DNA of 64,000 bases, taken from assembly GCA_958298945.1 (NCBI GenBank), contig OY282607.1, positions 79,228,868-79,292,867 of the forward strand, written 5' to 3'. Position 1 is the first letter of the stretch. Each line of letters starts with the position of its first letter. The translations under genes were made by a program, and so were the position numbers. Positions 1 to 27,478 of this stretch are shown here, one piece after another. The notes under the pieces were generated by a model. That model searched no databases. It was given only the letters and a program-made list of their open reading frames with translations, and was not told the origin of the DNA. The DNA comes from Atherix ibis. Taxonomy: Eukaryota > Arthropoda > Insecta > Diptera > Athericidae.

Positions 1-153
1 GCATTTAAACCTTGCACAGATACATAAATTTATAATTTTTCCTATCGTCTAATCAAAAAGTCTCCAATAAAATGTTACTGATATTTTACTACTGTGATTG
101 GTTTTGTTTGTTCATTGGCAGTTTTTTTTTAATGAAAATAAGTTTTTAATATT

Positions 154-480
154 TTAATATGGGTGGAATGGTATTTCTAATATATCTAATATATTTGTCT
201 CACTCCAGAATCGATAATCTTGCTTGTTAACAAAACCAATGAGCTTTATCACTGAAAACAATTTGCGATCAAATACAATTTGAAATTTTCCAATTGACGA
301 CATATTTTCAATGTAAATTAGGACAATTTGAAAATATTGAACAAATGTGTGTCCACGCATTGTGTAATTGGAAACCGTAGATTTTAGAACAACCGGATGA
401 GTCTCTACACAAAAATTCTGTCCAATTTTTTTTGAGAAAACATTCGTAAGAACGCACACACTTGCAATATAATCTTTCAC
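154..480 (-). pseudogene. Transposase fragment, Tc1/mariner superfamily (VNKQ..RFW type)
   Basis: An open frame of 108 codons whose C-terminal third reads GFVNKQDYRFWSETN followed by DILEIPFHP. This resembles the stretch after the second catalytic block in a Tc1/mariner-superfamily transposase common in arthropod genomes. The catalytic residues and both ends are missing, so it is a relic. The same family is represented at 36960-37300 and 46145-47091. Part of this fragment (about 275-380) is also the source of the tandem repeat at 1061-1820. The family assignment is firm; the element's limits are not visible. Confidence 0.6.
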
Positions 481-1060
481 GAACTTCCTGTTTACTGTCG
501 TAAAGAAAAAAACTATTTATGCAAATATATTAATTTATATTTACTTGTTCGTAAATTATTTAGAATTTAATAAAATCAAGCTTAAATTTTCACTCGGCGA
601 CAAATATATAAACGTAAACAAAAGTATGTAAGCATTTTGGTATGCTACCACTTCAAGGAGAATGGCGCGTTTTAAAAACTCTCCGAAAGTCTACAAAATT
701 GCGGCACTCGATATTTGATTTGCATATACTAAATAAAAAAATAAACATAAAATACAATTGTATTTAATACCAAAAGATTGAAAAAAAATTAATGTTGCCT
801 TCTATCGTGTTTAAATTATATTTTTGTTCGGAATAAGTGACTTAAAAATAATATTAATTCTGCTTTTGGGGATAAAAAATTTCTATTACGGAAACTAGAT
901 GTCAGTGGGTGTCATGTCTATATAAAAAAAATCTACACAAAAGTATGCATTAAGATTTTTCGCCACTTTTGAGATAATTTAGATGGAAAATTGCGTATAC
1001 ACGATACACGTATACGAAAATCTGACGAACAAACCTATCCAGACATTCTTTAATCTAAGT

Positions 1061-1820
1061 TGGAAACTATATTAAGATGACAGCTGTCAAAAAGCAAATC
1101 ATTAACAAACTTTGACAGTTAAAAGCTGATATGATAGCTAACCTTATTGAAACTTCTATTACGTACATAACCTCAACTGAAAGAATTATTTGTAGGCGCT
1201 GAAATTTTTATGATTTAAAAAAAATCTCGTTTGGTACGGCCTTCATTTTAATTTCTTCCAACAAAAAAAAGTATAATTTTGAGTTTCGCAAATTGACGAC
1301 TTATTTTTAAAGTATATTAGAATAATTTAGAAATATTATGCAAGCGGGGTCCACGCATGATATAATTGGAAACTATATTAAGATGGCAGCTGTCAAAAAC
1401 CAAATCATTAACATACTTTTGACAGTTAAAAGCTATATTGATTGCTAACCTTATTGAAATTGCTATTACTTATATAGTCTCAACTTATATTTTTTTTGTA
1501 AAACGCAGAAATTTTTATGATTTAAAAAAAATCTCGTTTGGTACGGCCTTCATTTTAATTTCTTCCAACAAAAAAAAGTATAATTTTGAGTTTCGCAAAT
1601 TGACAACTTATTTTTAAAGTATATTAGAATAATTTAGAAATATTATGCAAGCGGGGTCCACGCATGATATAATTGGAAACTATTACATCATGCGTGGACC
1701 CCGCTTGCATAATTGAAATTGCTATTACTTATATAATCTCAACTTAAAATTTTTTTTGTAACACGCAGAAATTTTTATCATTTAAAATAAATTTCCTTTG
1801 GTACTACGGCCTCCATATAT
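1061..1820. repeat. 306-307 bp tandem repeat derived from the transposon fragment
   Basis: The word TGGAAACTAT recurs at 1061, 1367 and 1674, giving two nearly identical units of 306-307 bp and a third, broken unit. Each unit ends with GTCCACGCATGATATAATTGG, preceded by a stretch that matches the transposase fragment near 275-380, so the array arose from transposon DNA. The third unit is interrupted by a 24-bp perfect inverted duplication (1645-1668 against 1687-1710) and resumes at about 1711. Confidence 0.75.
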
Positions 1821-2091
1821 TTTTTGTGATAAAATTGATTTCTTTCAAAATCAATTTTTAATGAAATATGTTCTACCGAAACTTATTATTTTGAATGTAT
1901 GCGTGTATGTACGTATTTATCTGCAAATAAGTTCGACTAATTTACGGGTGGGATTATATAAAATCGACATCACCGCATTGGAACGAGTACATACGTGTAT
2001 ATTTGATCAGCACAGGTACTAGAAAAGCTATTGAATTTGTGATTTTTATAAACTTCTCAGGTAATACATGCGAGGAAATTTTTGCGTGCAG

Positions 2092-17372
<15,281 letters not shown>

Positions 17373-18465
17373 ATAATATGTCAATCGATTTACTATCAAA
17401 TGTGTGTATGTGTGCAAGAAAAGGACTTTAACAATTGCAATGTTGAAAAAGCTCAAAACTAATTGTACAAATTGATTATGTACCATATAATTTACATATG
17501 TATATTCCTGCTCAGAGATAGTTGTTAATATGTTATATATTTACAATTAATGTTTAAATATTGATAGAAAAATATAAATTCTGTAAAAATATATAAATAG
17601 AAAAAAAAATAATGAAATTCTAATAAATTAACAATTACCAATACGATGGTTTGATGTGGAGAAATCGAATAGGTTTACGTCTTGTAGGCAAAAATGTATC
17701 CTTCGATTTACAGTTTTGAGTAGTAAAGTTATGCGAAATAACTATCTAAATTGTTGGGCGTAAGAGCAGAACGCAGTGATAAGGTTAAATGTACAAAGAT
17801 GATTAGAATAGCAAATGGGGATAGGAAATGGTTAAGCAAAACATGTCTTAAATATTAATAAAAGCATATATATTTACACGTATACATACAGATAAATATA
17901 AAAAGTATTTACAAATTCCGACTGATAAAAACTATCCCAAAAACATTATCAACTTAACTTTTATTATCAATTAAAAATGAACAAAAAAAAGTGTGTATTC
18001 TAAAAATCCGATTATATCCTCGGGCAAAACCTCTAAAATATAAATTGTAAATTACATCAAATAGAATCAAAATTTGGATGCAATATATTACAATAAAAAT
18101 AAACCGTAAAAACTATATTAGTGATTAAAGTGATTTTTCCTTAAAACTTTCTCACCGAATTGACTACCAACAAAACTTTGCACCGAATCCTTAGTTTAAG
18201 TCTTAAGTAGGGCAGCAGCTTCAACACAATCACGTAAACGTAAATTTCTTTTTGCCGAATTTAAATGAAATTTTATTCAAAAATTTTATTAATTATTTAT
18301 AATTGTATTATGTCAGATAATAATAAAATCAAAAATCAAATGATCATAAAAGTATGAAAATAAAAGTTTGTGAAAATATTTAAATAAAAAATGACCAAAA
18401 TTAAAAATTCTATAAAATTGATTTGTTTATTTTCTTTCGTTAATTGTATTAGTTCCACTTGATAA
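17373..18465. other. Convergent intergenic region with two 3' UTRs
   Basis: The ferlin and TRAF-like genes end tail to tail 1.1 kb apart. Candidate polyadenylation signals are AATAAA at 17622-17627 for the ferlin and, on the minus strand, AATAAA at 18426-18431 for the TRAF-like gene. No other gene is seen. Confidence 0.6.
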
Positions 18466-21400
18466 TTATTGAACATATTTGCTTCTATGTATTCGGACCT
18501 CAAGGATAATGGCACCCTTTCTAATATAGTTGCGACTTTCGATTATTTTATGTGGTATATGAATACATTGATCTGTTGTGGGTTCTTCGCTTTTTTTCTT
18601 GACCACAGTTGTTCTAATGTAATCTTCCGCAAGCTGAATTTTTTTAGGCTGATCTCGTAGGATAATATCTGCTTCCAGTTTGCATGGCCAATTTAATAAA
18701 GAATCGTATTCGCCTGGTACAACCGTTATACAAGCAATCAAATTTCTACCCCTCCACGATCCGATACCATTTAGGTGTACATCAAGCTGCAATTGGTAAG
18801 GTAAAAATTAAACTATTTTCATTAATTAATAAATGTCGACTGTACACGTGAACAAAAAAGGATATTTCATAAAATCGTGCTTTTAATCGCACTTTCTAGG
18901 ATTTGAAAACGGCACTGTTTAAAGCGCACCATTCGATGCGATACTGCTCTGTATGTAACGCACGTGAGCAACGCGCACACGAGGAGTGCGTGAACGCGCA
19001 GCTGAGCATATGCGGCCGACAACACATAAGAACGTACGTGCGCTTTCATATAACACTTGAACTACTCACGCGCGTGCATCGGCATTGAAAACGAGCATGT
19101 CATTTCGGATTCCGATTAAAAATTATTACAATCTGACTAAAATAAATTTTAAGATTTTACTAAAATATGAAAAGATTATTTTTTTTTATAGAAATATTTG
19201 ATATTTTAGTGGAATTATTTTCATTTAATATAACCGAATTATATATAATAAATTATACCAGACGTATAAGCTTAAATCCGTTATTTGATCATAGATGGCG
19301 TGAGTGAGCGTATTAAGCTACCATGGGCACGCCATACTTTTTTTATGAGTTTGACATCTGTCAACATTAATCAGTGAACATTGTCAGCAATTTCGTACAA
19401 CAACATACATTTTTCTTTTGCTAATCATGTCTAGTTTTGTGCCAGAAAAATACCATATGCTGGAAGCCCTACTTTTCTGCTTCAATTTGAAGAAATCGGT
19501 TGGCGAATAGCATCGAATGCTTTTGGAGGTAATAGTGCTTTATCGGAAACAACGTGCCGAGATTGGTTTCGTCGGTTCAGAGACGGCAATTTTGACTTGT
19601 GGGACAAGAAGCATGAAAATCGGAATAGGAAGATTGAGAACCATCAATTGCAGGCTCTTATCGACGAAGACGATACCCAATCGCAAGAAATTCTCGCGGC
19701 GCAATTGGGTGTTACTCAACCAGCCATTTCCATGCGTCTGCGTGCCATGGGGAAGATTGAAAATATCGGAAAATGGGTGCCACATGAATTGAACGATAGG
19801 CAGATGGAGCGACGCCAAAACACATGCGAAATCTTGCTCGCCAGACAAAACAGAAAGTTGTTTCAGCATCAGATTGTGACAGGCGATGAAAAGTGAATAT
19901 ATTTCGAGAATCCTAAACGCAAGAAATCGTGGTACATGAACGTACAAATCATCGATTTTATTCCAAAAAACTTTATTTTCAAAAGTACGAGTATAGAGCG
20001 CTGATATATGTTATCTACGATAGTTTTCGTAGATTATTAATTCCGTCAACTTATTAGTGAAATATATTTTCTAAGGTATTCAGCTAAATTTTAAAATTTA
20101 CGTTTCGAATTTTTGCGTTCACCCATTGATCCTTTTTTTTTTTAAATTGTATTGTAACAAGCAGATTTACATAACATTTTAATTAACTATCTTACGTGTA
20201 TGCATCGTGAAGTGGAAGTAAACAAACATCGACGTTTTTCCAACTAATGGAAGATATATTTCTCTAGAAAATTTCTAGGCTATTGTCTCTTAAGTCTCCG
20301 ATCAGTGTTTCCCCGAGAAGGGCAGTAAGTGGAATAAGATGATAGGATAAATGGGAGTAAAATATTTGATAGCGGAAAATGCACAGGTCCTGAACGAAGA
20401 GAACATTTAGATTATGTTGTTACGAACATAAAAGGGGACATCGACAATTTTACGGAGGATCTTGGATTGTAAGGCCTGAACGCGATTGGAATTGGAATGC
20501 TTCGTTGAACCCCAAAGTTCAATTCCATATGTCCAAATAGGTTTTACAATTGTTTTGTAGATTAAAAGTTTACTTTTGATTGTTAGTTTTGAGCATTTCT
20601 TCAGTAGTCTATGAAGGTATAAAGGGGTAGGTTCCCTTGACAAAGTGTGAAAGTAATGTGAGCACTATTCTGTTCATTTAACCTCACTTTCCATCTCTTA
20701 AACCTGGAGTGAATGTTGTGGATATGAGATTGTGAATTGTTGGAAGCTATGTCCAGATTTGTATGGATAGCCAAGTATGGCTATATCATCTGCATAAGTA
20801 GCATGGATAGTATTAGCGGCAGATGGGATGTCATGGGTATAAATATTGTATAAAATGGGACCAAGAATACTGCCTTGTGGGATTTCGGCTAGAATAGGAT
20901 ATATTTCCGATTATTCAGAGTTCATTGCAACTTGTAAATGACGTTGGGGGAGATATGAATTTATGATAAGGTATGCTGAAGGAAAAAAGCTCTTGAGTTT
21001 GCAGAAGAGTCCAGGGTGCCACATACTATCAAAAGCTTGGGAAATATTTAAAAATACTGCCGGTGCAATACTCTTTCCTCTCAAAAGAGGGTACAATGTG
21101 ATCAACAATGCGATGGCATTGCTGGATAGTGAAGTGTTCAGATCGGAAGCCAAATTGGTGATCAGGAATAATTTTTATATTAACTATGACTGGGTAGAGT
21201 CGTTTTAATAGGAGTTTTTCAAAAATCTTATCAAGAATTGGTAAAAGGCTAATAGGTCTATAGGAAAAAGGAGAATTAATGGGTTTATTTATTTTGGGAA
21301 TCATTTTAATGATAGAAAATTTCCAGAGTAAAAGGGAAAATACATTGTGCGTAGGCTACGATTGAAAATGCATGTAATTAAAACTAAAGCTTTCTGGGAA

Positions 21401-23643
21401 ATTTGCTTCAGTCAGAATAGGATCTGTTATTAGATCATAACCCGGAGCTTTTTTTATTGGGAAGACGCAGAAATAGTAGATTTAGTATGTTGGATTTGGA
21501 GGGGAAGTTATTTGGTATGATGTATGGGATAGAGTTTATCGATGGATAGCAACGAGGCAACCTCATTGAGGGTATACAGATACTACATTAAGATTAAATA
21601 AGGAGGTATCAATAGTAATGACTGTGTATTGCAGGGATTCGGAGGAGAAAATGTTATGTTTGATCAGTTCTGTATGTATCGTAGTATCGTATCGTAAAGT
21701 ATGACCTGAATGTAAAGTGCGTCTCAGTTAATACAGCAATGTCAATGCGACTGTCATGCAAAAGAATGTCCAGTTCTTGTCGATAGGGGTTCAATCCATT
21801 TGTATTGATTCTCTGATACATTTCGAATTTTGACGAAAATATTGCTCAAACTGTTTAACTTGGTATATTAAAAAAATATATTTTATGCTATAAAAAAATG
21901 TACAAACCCTTAAATTGTATCCATACTGCCTATTACAGAAGATCGGACTATTCAATATGACGTCGAACTCTTTTGCTTCGATCAGTTTTGCTGAATAGTT
22001 TTCTATTTTCCAAATTAGGTTTCCTATTTTTTGTTTACAAAATATTTAAAACAAAATTATTTACAATATAATTCGATTTAATGTTTATTTGTTATAATTT
22101 CAAGTAATATTTGTACTGGGATAAGGAAATTAGACGACAAAGGATATCGGGATAAGGAAATTAAATTAGGACCGCTTGGATTATGCTACAGGATCGGCAA
22201 TTAAATTTTTTTTCGTATTTTAAATAACAGAATACTCACCTCTTGTATTATGGATCCCAGACAATTGCTTCTGATACATTAAATGCTCCTCGAGCTGAAA
22301 GAGTTCTTGTTTCGTTTTGTACAATAATTTGTTGGATTCGTTTAATATCTTTTCGAGTTTGTCACATTTCTCTTCGGTCTCACAAACAATATTTTTCATA
22401 CCCTTCACCTCACAACTGAGTGTCATTTGTTTTGTAGAAATTTCTGTATTTTCGATAAATTTCGATTTTAGATCACTTTGAATAGAATTAACAATTGTCT
22501 CCAGTTTTTTACGATTATCCCTTTAAAAAAATAAGTATTAAAAAAACTATCAATTAATATTAGGGATTTTTTTTTAATGATTTTTAAAAAAAGTCAGTTT
22601 ACCATTCAATTTGCATGGACCTTTCTAGTCGACTTTGTAATTTTATAAAATTTTCTGTTAGATGTTGAAAAGTTTTATTCACTTCCATAGCTATTTCGGA
22701 AATTTCAGATTTAATCGTATTAACTTCTATACCTATAAAATATAATAAATTATCACCAAAAAAAATTTCATTTAAATAAACTAACGTAAATTTTCTATTG
22801 ATTCGAGTGCTTGGCAACTTTCCGAATTAGTTATGACCATCGATTGCTTTGCGGATTGGTTTTCGAAAAGTGTCCTTTCAAATTGATCTAAACGATCAGC
22901 AACAAACATTTGCCAGCCATGTACATCCTTAAATTTGAAACAAACAAAAAAAGTCAATAATTACAGGCATTTCGATTTGTTATTAATTAGTTAACCTGAC
23001 TCTGAAGGAAAAGTTTGTCAATATTTTCGTTACACTTTTGTAGTTCTCCGTTGCGTAAATTCGATTCCTCATTTAAACACTTCTTGATATTACCTAGAAC
23101 GTCACCTACTTTATGTGTCCATTCGTCAGATATCTAAAAATTTCATATTTGTCAGAATTTGCATAATTAAAATGTTTTTCTAGCTGGTAGCTTATTATGT
23201 CCATGCCTGATTGTGTTTTCTTAGAGACCCCACGTCAGTGATGAGATGCAGTCGTTCTTTAATTTCTTCATTGAGAACCTTTCGAAGCGACGTAATGTCT
23301 TGTTCCAACACTTCGATTCGGTTCTGATATTCGTCTACGTCATCGATGTGTCCATTTTGTGTGGTGGTTTTTTTCCCAACCGAACAATCCAATAAATGGG
23401 ACCGCATACGTTTTCTTTGAACAAATGTCGAGCAATTGTTGGGGCATTGTTCCAATATCTGTCCACAATGAATTAAGTGCTCCTACCATAAACAAATATT
23501 ACACTTCAAACTAAAAACAACAACGTAAAATCCCTTCCAAAATTATTCACCTTGAATGATTGTGGATCAAGCCAGTCATTACAATAGTAGCACGACGTTT
23601 TTTCATATTTAATTTGGGTTAATGAGTTGGTGGTGGCCTCCAT
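18466..23643 (-). CDS. TRAF-like protein: Cys/His region, coiled coil, TRAF/MATH domain
   Basis: TRAF proteins are cytoplasmic adaptors; the C-terminal MATH domain binds receptors and the coiled coil drives oligomerisation. Exons in transcript order: 23551-23643, 23207-23482, 22996-23133, 22786-22927, 22603-22732, 22240-22520, 21908-22023, 18466-18786, about 498 residues, all frames consistent. The start MEATTNSL is the first ATG of exon 1. Exons 1-2 hold CYYC, HLIHC, QCPNNC and HLLDC, a zinc-finger-like spacing. Exons 2-6 are heptad-like. Exon 7 opens the MATH domain (NLIWKIENYSAKL, SPIFCNRQYGYNLR) and exon 8 closes it (DVHLNGIGSWRGRN, GEYDSLLNWPCK). No RING finger is present. The exon 2 donor is uncertain: either a GC donor after 23207 or a GTGGGG donor ending exon 2 at 23234; both keep frame. 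The 3.1-kb last intron holds a mariner piece and a LINE piece. Confidence 0.9.
18880..19090. other. CpG-rich patch inside the TRAF-like intron
   Basis: About 200 bases are clearly richer in G, C and CpG than the surrounding intron, with repeated CGCG and GTGCG words. Frames are open on both strands (18903-19088 plus, 18867-19049 minus). The plus frame contains CSVCNAREQRAHEEC, a Cys-rich string, but no family is recognised. It may be part of an unidentified mobile element. Confidence 0.35.
19258..19936 (+). mobile_element. Mos1-like mariner, copy B, 3' truncated
   Basis: Begins after a TA with CCAGACGTATAAGCTTAAATCC, the inverted end of the family at 11327. Transposase starts at 19427 (MSSFVPEK) and is readable in two frames: WDKKHENRNRKIE, SQEILAAQLGVTQPA, WVPHELNDRQMERRQNTCE. 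A stop follows GDEK, and similarity ends near 19936 before the second catalytic Asp. The 3' half and the right end are lost. It lies antisense in the last TRAF-like intron. Confidence 0.88.
20133..21845 (-). mobile_element. Jockey-like LINE remnant J1 in TRAF-like intron
   Basis: On the minus strand, from 5' to 3': an endonuclease start (NGLNPYRQELDILLHDSR, AVLTETHF) near 21800, RT blocks at 21304-21029 (SYRPISLLPILDKIFEKLLL, DHQFGFRSEH), AFDSMWHPGL at 21153-20911, then a C-terminal block at 20643-20407 (IWTYGIELWGST, LQSKILRKIVDVPFYVRN) and a poly(A) tail (T run at 20133-20143). Stops, shifts and internal deletions make it inactive. Four related pieces lie at 30559, 31732, 54648 and 57867. 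Confidence 0.85.
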
Positions 23644-24776
23644 ATTTACATTTATGTTATCAGCACTTCCGAAACAAAAAACAACAACATATTAAACAAG
23701 TTACAAACACCGTACAACTAATTGTTTATGTTAAAATCACCTGCTTTCTATATTATTTATGGCATTATTTTTACTTTTACTCATTTCACCTGCACTATTT
23801 AGATGTGACTATTATTTCACTTTCTTTTCTTTTCTTAGTGATGATTATTTAATTTGCAACTAATTAATATCTAATATTAAAATAAAAGTGAAAAAAAAAA
23901 ACAAAAACAGAATATTTTAGTGCGATTTATTATAGGCTGAATCTGGTATTGGACCACGTTACTTTGTTAAACCACTTAGCTCAGTAAGAGTTGGTGGCAT
24001 TTGCAAAACGTTCATTTTATCTTATCTAATCGCAACATAGTTATTTTTCTAAATTTAACTATCTTATCAACAAAATATCATATTGATAAGATCATAATAA
24101 CATCACTAACAGTAAATGTGTCTGTTCTGTGATATCATAAATGAAATTCGTAATTCGTATGAAATTGTGTATGTGGGCTAATAGCTCATAAGAATTTTAT
24201 TACCTGACTTAAAGTAAAGATAAAGAAATTCATAGTAAATCGATAATTTTTAAGCTTTGTTAATATAATTCGAAATTTGATTATAAGTAAGGAAGGGGCT
24301 CATTTTTCACATGAATTTTTTGAATCAGTATTACGGTTATCGAGCGGGTGTTTTAAGGTCCAATATTGATTGTCATAGGTCGGAAATTTTGTATAATTGC
24401 AGTAACGTGAGATATGAATTTTTTTAAATTGAAATCTAAATTAAATCTAAAAAAGCTTATATTAATACGAGCATTTTTTAACAGTCTATTAACATAGTAG
24501 CGGGGGTTATCCATTTCGTAATTATTATTAACATAATAATCGCAATCAAGCTAAAATTGAATCTCAATTAAGGTAGTAAAAAAACCGTCTCAGGTTGTTA
24601 AGGGAGCATTTTTCATTTAGACGTAAATTTTCATTCATAGAAAGTTTAAGTTAGACCTGAATTAAAGCGTAGCAGTTATGGACCGATTGGGTGCTGAAAT
24701 AAGAGGTTTTTAATGTTGATTTTTCGAACAAAATTTTCTTCCGAAATAAGCCGTTAATATGTAAAACTACCGTATG
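23644..24776. other. Upstream of the TRAF-like gene, no gene seen
   Basis: AT-rich DNA that should include the TRAF-like promoter on the minus strand. No TATA box or other element stands out enough to call. Confidence 0.4.
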
Positions 24777-25747
24777 CGAGGTCTGTTCAAAAAGTTCCGC
24801 GGAAAAATTTTGAATTTCTGCGGTTTACGTTCTTTCGATTTTTGATTTTTTGTGGCGTTATGTTGGTACTTATGTCTCTCACTTTTGCCAACAAGTTCGG
24901 CCATTTTGAATGTTCAGTTAATTTTTGACAGCTGCTTTGCTTGCACGTATTTTGGTTCGTCTTCGATTTTTCCCCATTCCAAAAAATGGATCAAAGGATC
25001 TGTTTCCCGAACAAGAAAAAGTCACAGGGGGGGCAGATCTGGGGAATATAGTGGCTGCGGCAATATTAGTGTGTTGTTTTTGGCCAAAAATTCGCCCCTT
25101 AGCAACGATGCGTGAGCAGGGGTGTTATCATAGTGCAAAAGCCAATTTTTATTTTGCCACAAATCCAGGCGTTTCTGGCGGATTACTTCCCGCAACTTGT
25201 ACATAACTTACAGGTAATATTCCTTATTGACCATTCTACCCTGTGGCAAGAATTCATGATGCACCACGCTCCTGCATCGAAGAAAACAGTAAGCAAAACC
25301 TTCACATTAGACCGAACTTGGCACGCTTTTTTCGGTCTTGGCTTGTGCGGCAGCTTCCATTGGGATGATTGAGCTTTGGTTTTCACGTCATAACCATAAA
25401 CCGAAGATTCGTTACCATTTATGACCCTCTGAGCAAATTTGGGTCCAACAGCTCCTTAGCAATGTTAATGCGATGCCGTTTTTAGTCAAAAATGGGCAAA
25501 AATCGAAGAAGCATCGTTGCTTGTGCGCGAATTTTTGGCCAATATACGGTGGCTGCGGCATTATTACACTAATAATGCCGCAGCCACCATATTCCCCAGA
25601 TCTGGCCCCCTATGACTTTTTCTAGTTCCCAAAACAGATTCTTTGATCCATTTTTGGAATGGGGAAAAATCGAAGACGAGCAAAGCAGCTGTCAAAAATT
25701 AACTCAACATTCAAAATGGTCGAATTTGTATTTTTGAACAGACCTCG
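24777..25747. mobile_element. Rearranged mariner (CGAGGTCTGTTC family) with inverted interior
   Basis: Both ends of the family are present: CGAGGTCTGTTCAAAAAGT at 24777 and its inverse ending at 25747, with TA outside. Inside, the 5' part (to about 25017, including ATGGATCAAAGGATCTG) is joined to an inverted 3' part: minus-strand coding at 25386-25022 gives SSQWKLPHKPRPKKACQVRSN and LWQNKNWLLHYDNTPAHASL. A further piece in the opposite sense follows. A perfect 19-bp palindrome lies at 25548-25588. The copy cannot encode a transposase. Confidence 0.85.
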
Positions 25748-26729
25748 TATGATACTTTTAGTACCTTCGAAAAGTAATAGTCTAAAAAAGAAGACATTGG
25801 GTGCGTATTTATTCAAAAATGAAGAAGGAGATATATTTATCATCAATATGGGCTTATGATAACCAACCTTTTTTTAGATTTGATTTGATTTCTTGATTCC
25901 GCATCACACAACATGGCAAATTTTTGCTTTATTCCACGAAATGTTACTAAGACACTTCATTAGGATATTTGGTGATGAAAATTGACCTCCAAAAAATTAA
26001 AAAAAATTTGCAAAAGAATTTTTTTTTTAAATAAAAAAGCATATAAAAAAACCATCCAATAAGTACTTGCCAAATTACAGCCCGAAATGTGCGAAACAAT
26101 CATCAAAAATCACCTCAGAAGAATCAAATCCTTCAAGAAAAATCTTATGATAGTGTAACTTTTTTATAAACTATTATATTTGATATAGAATAAATAGGTT
26201 TTTTTCAAAATAGATGAAGTTTAACTTTTTGTTTCCGAAGCATAAATTTCATAACTCTACAAAAGTTATTCGATAGTCAAATGTCATTCAATTTCTCAGT
26301 AACTCGACACCTGTAATACGGATCAAATTATCATTTAACTTTTTATATTTAAAATAGTTGAGCATCTTCTAGCGGAAACTATCTAATTACTTGCATTAAA
26401 ACCATTCTTAAGTACTGATTTTTGGACTTTTTCTCAAACTAATAATGCTAAACGCTTTAATTTGATATAAATATGTTTAAGGAAAATCAAATTAATTGGC
26501 AAAAGAATAAAAAACTCGATTTAATATAACATTCCATATAAGTATTTATATTGAATTCAATTAACATTATATAATATTTGTTGTCAACAAACAGCGCTTA
26601 AGATTATAGTAACACCAAATAATAACAAGGAACAATTAGTTAAGATGTTAGATGTTAGAACACATTCACTGGTCGTCAATTCTTGAACGATGAAGGAACC
26701 TCATAGAAGAATCACCCCCCTACTGTCGT
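25748..26729. other. Intergenic, 3' side of Rab27, no gene seen
   Basis: AT-rich sequence between the rearranged mariner and the Rab27 stop codon. It should contain the Rab27 3' UTR; I see no clear polyadenylation signal that I could prefer. Confidence 0.4.
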
Positions 26730-27478
26730 CTAGCAGTTGCACTTCCTTCTGTGCTCAATATTGTCAGTGCTAATGGGTAGATGCTTGATATCGTCCTTAT
26801 CGAACCGTTTTGGCAGACCTCTTCGTCCAGGACTTAATGCCTTATTTACAGCCACCTCCATTCGAGTCATTACTTTATCGAGTAGGATATCGATAGCATG
26901 ACGCACATTCAGCCCGGTACAAGCGCTCGTTTCAATATATGGAAGATTATACCTTGCAGCTAACTCTTTCGCCTGTTCTTCGCTAACCACACGCAATTGC
27001 TCCAAATCACATTTATTACCACACAAAACAATATCTGGTTCCTCGCAATATGCGTGCACTTTAAGCTGCTCTAACCAGTTAGTTATCTCCAAAAAGGACC
27101 TCTCACTCGTCAAGTCGAATATCAGCAAAAACCCCATTGCATCACGATAAAAAGCTGTTGTCAAACTACGAAATCTCTCTTGGCCAGCAGTGTCCCATAA
27201 CTGTAAGTGTACGCGATGATTTCGTCCGCTTAAGGTGTAAATCTGTGAATAGAAAATTAAGAGAGATTTATCTTAGCAGATACTATAGAGTCAAAAGCTT
27301 ATTGTAGAACTTCGAAAAAGCTTACCACTCGTTTTTCCCGAAAATCAATGCCAACCGTTGATATAAATCTTGAATGGAATACGCCATCTGTGTACTGATA
27401 GAGGAAACTGGTTTTTCCAACTCCCGAATCGCCCAAAGCTAGAAACTTTATCAAGTAATCATAATCGATTGCTGCCAT
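26730..27478 (-). CDS. Rab27: Rab27 small GTPase
   Basis: Rab27 directs docking of secretory and lysosome-related vesicles through effectors such as synaptotagmin-like proteins. Two coding exons, 27326-27478 and 26730-27242, join in phase 0 to a 221-residue protein, the usual length. Exon 1 starts [19 protein letters not shown] and holds the P-loop GDSGVGKTS and switch I region [14 protein letters not shown]. Exon 2 holds the Rab27-type insertion ([21 protein letters not shown]), [27 protein letters not shown] and [10 protein letters not shown]. It ends in CNC, the double-geranylgeranylation motif. A 5' UTR intron is likely: an AG acceptor (CCCACAG) lies just before 27486, eight bases above the ATG. 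No key residue is missing. Confidence 0.97.

Noticed and set aside
1..2091. Earlier ferlin exons
   Set aside because: I looked for the C2A and C2B wording that should precede GTLIGSFK and found none; the frames here belong to transposon remnants or AT noise.
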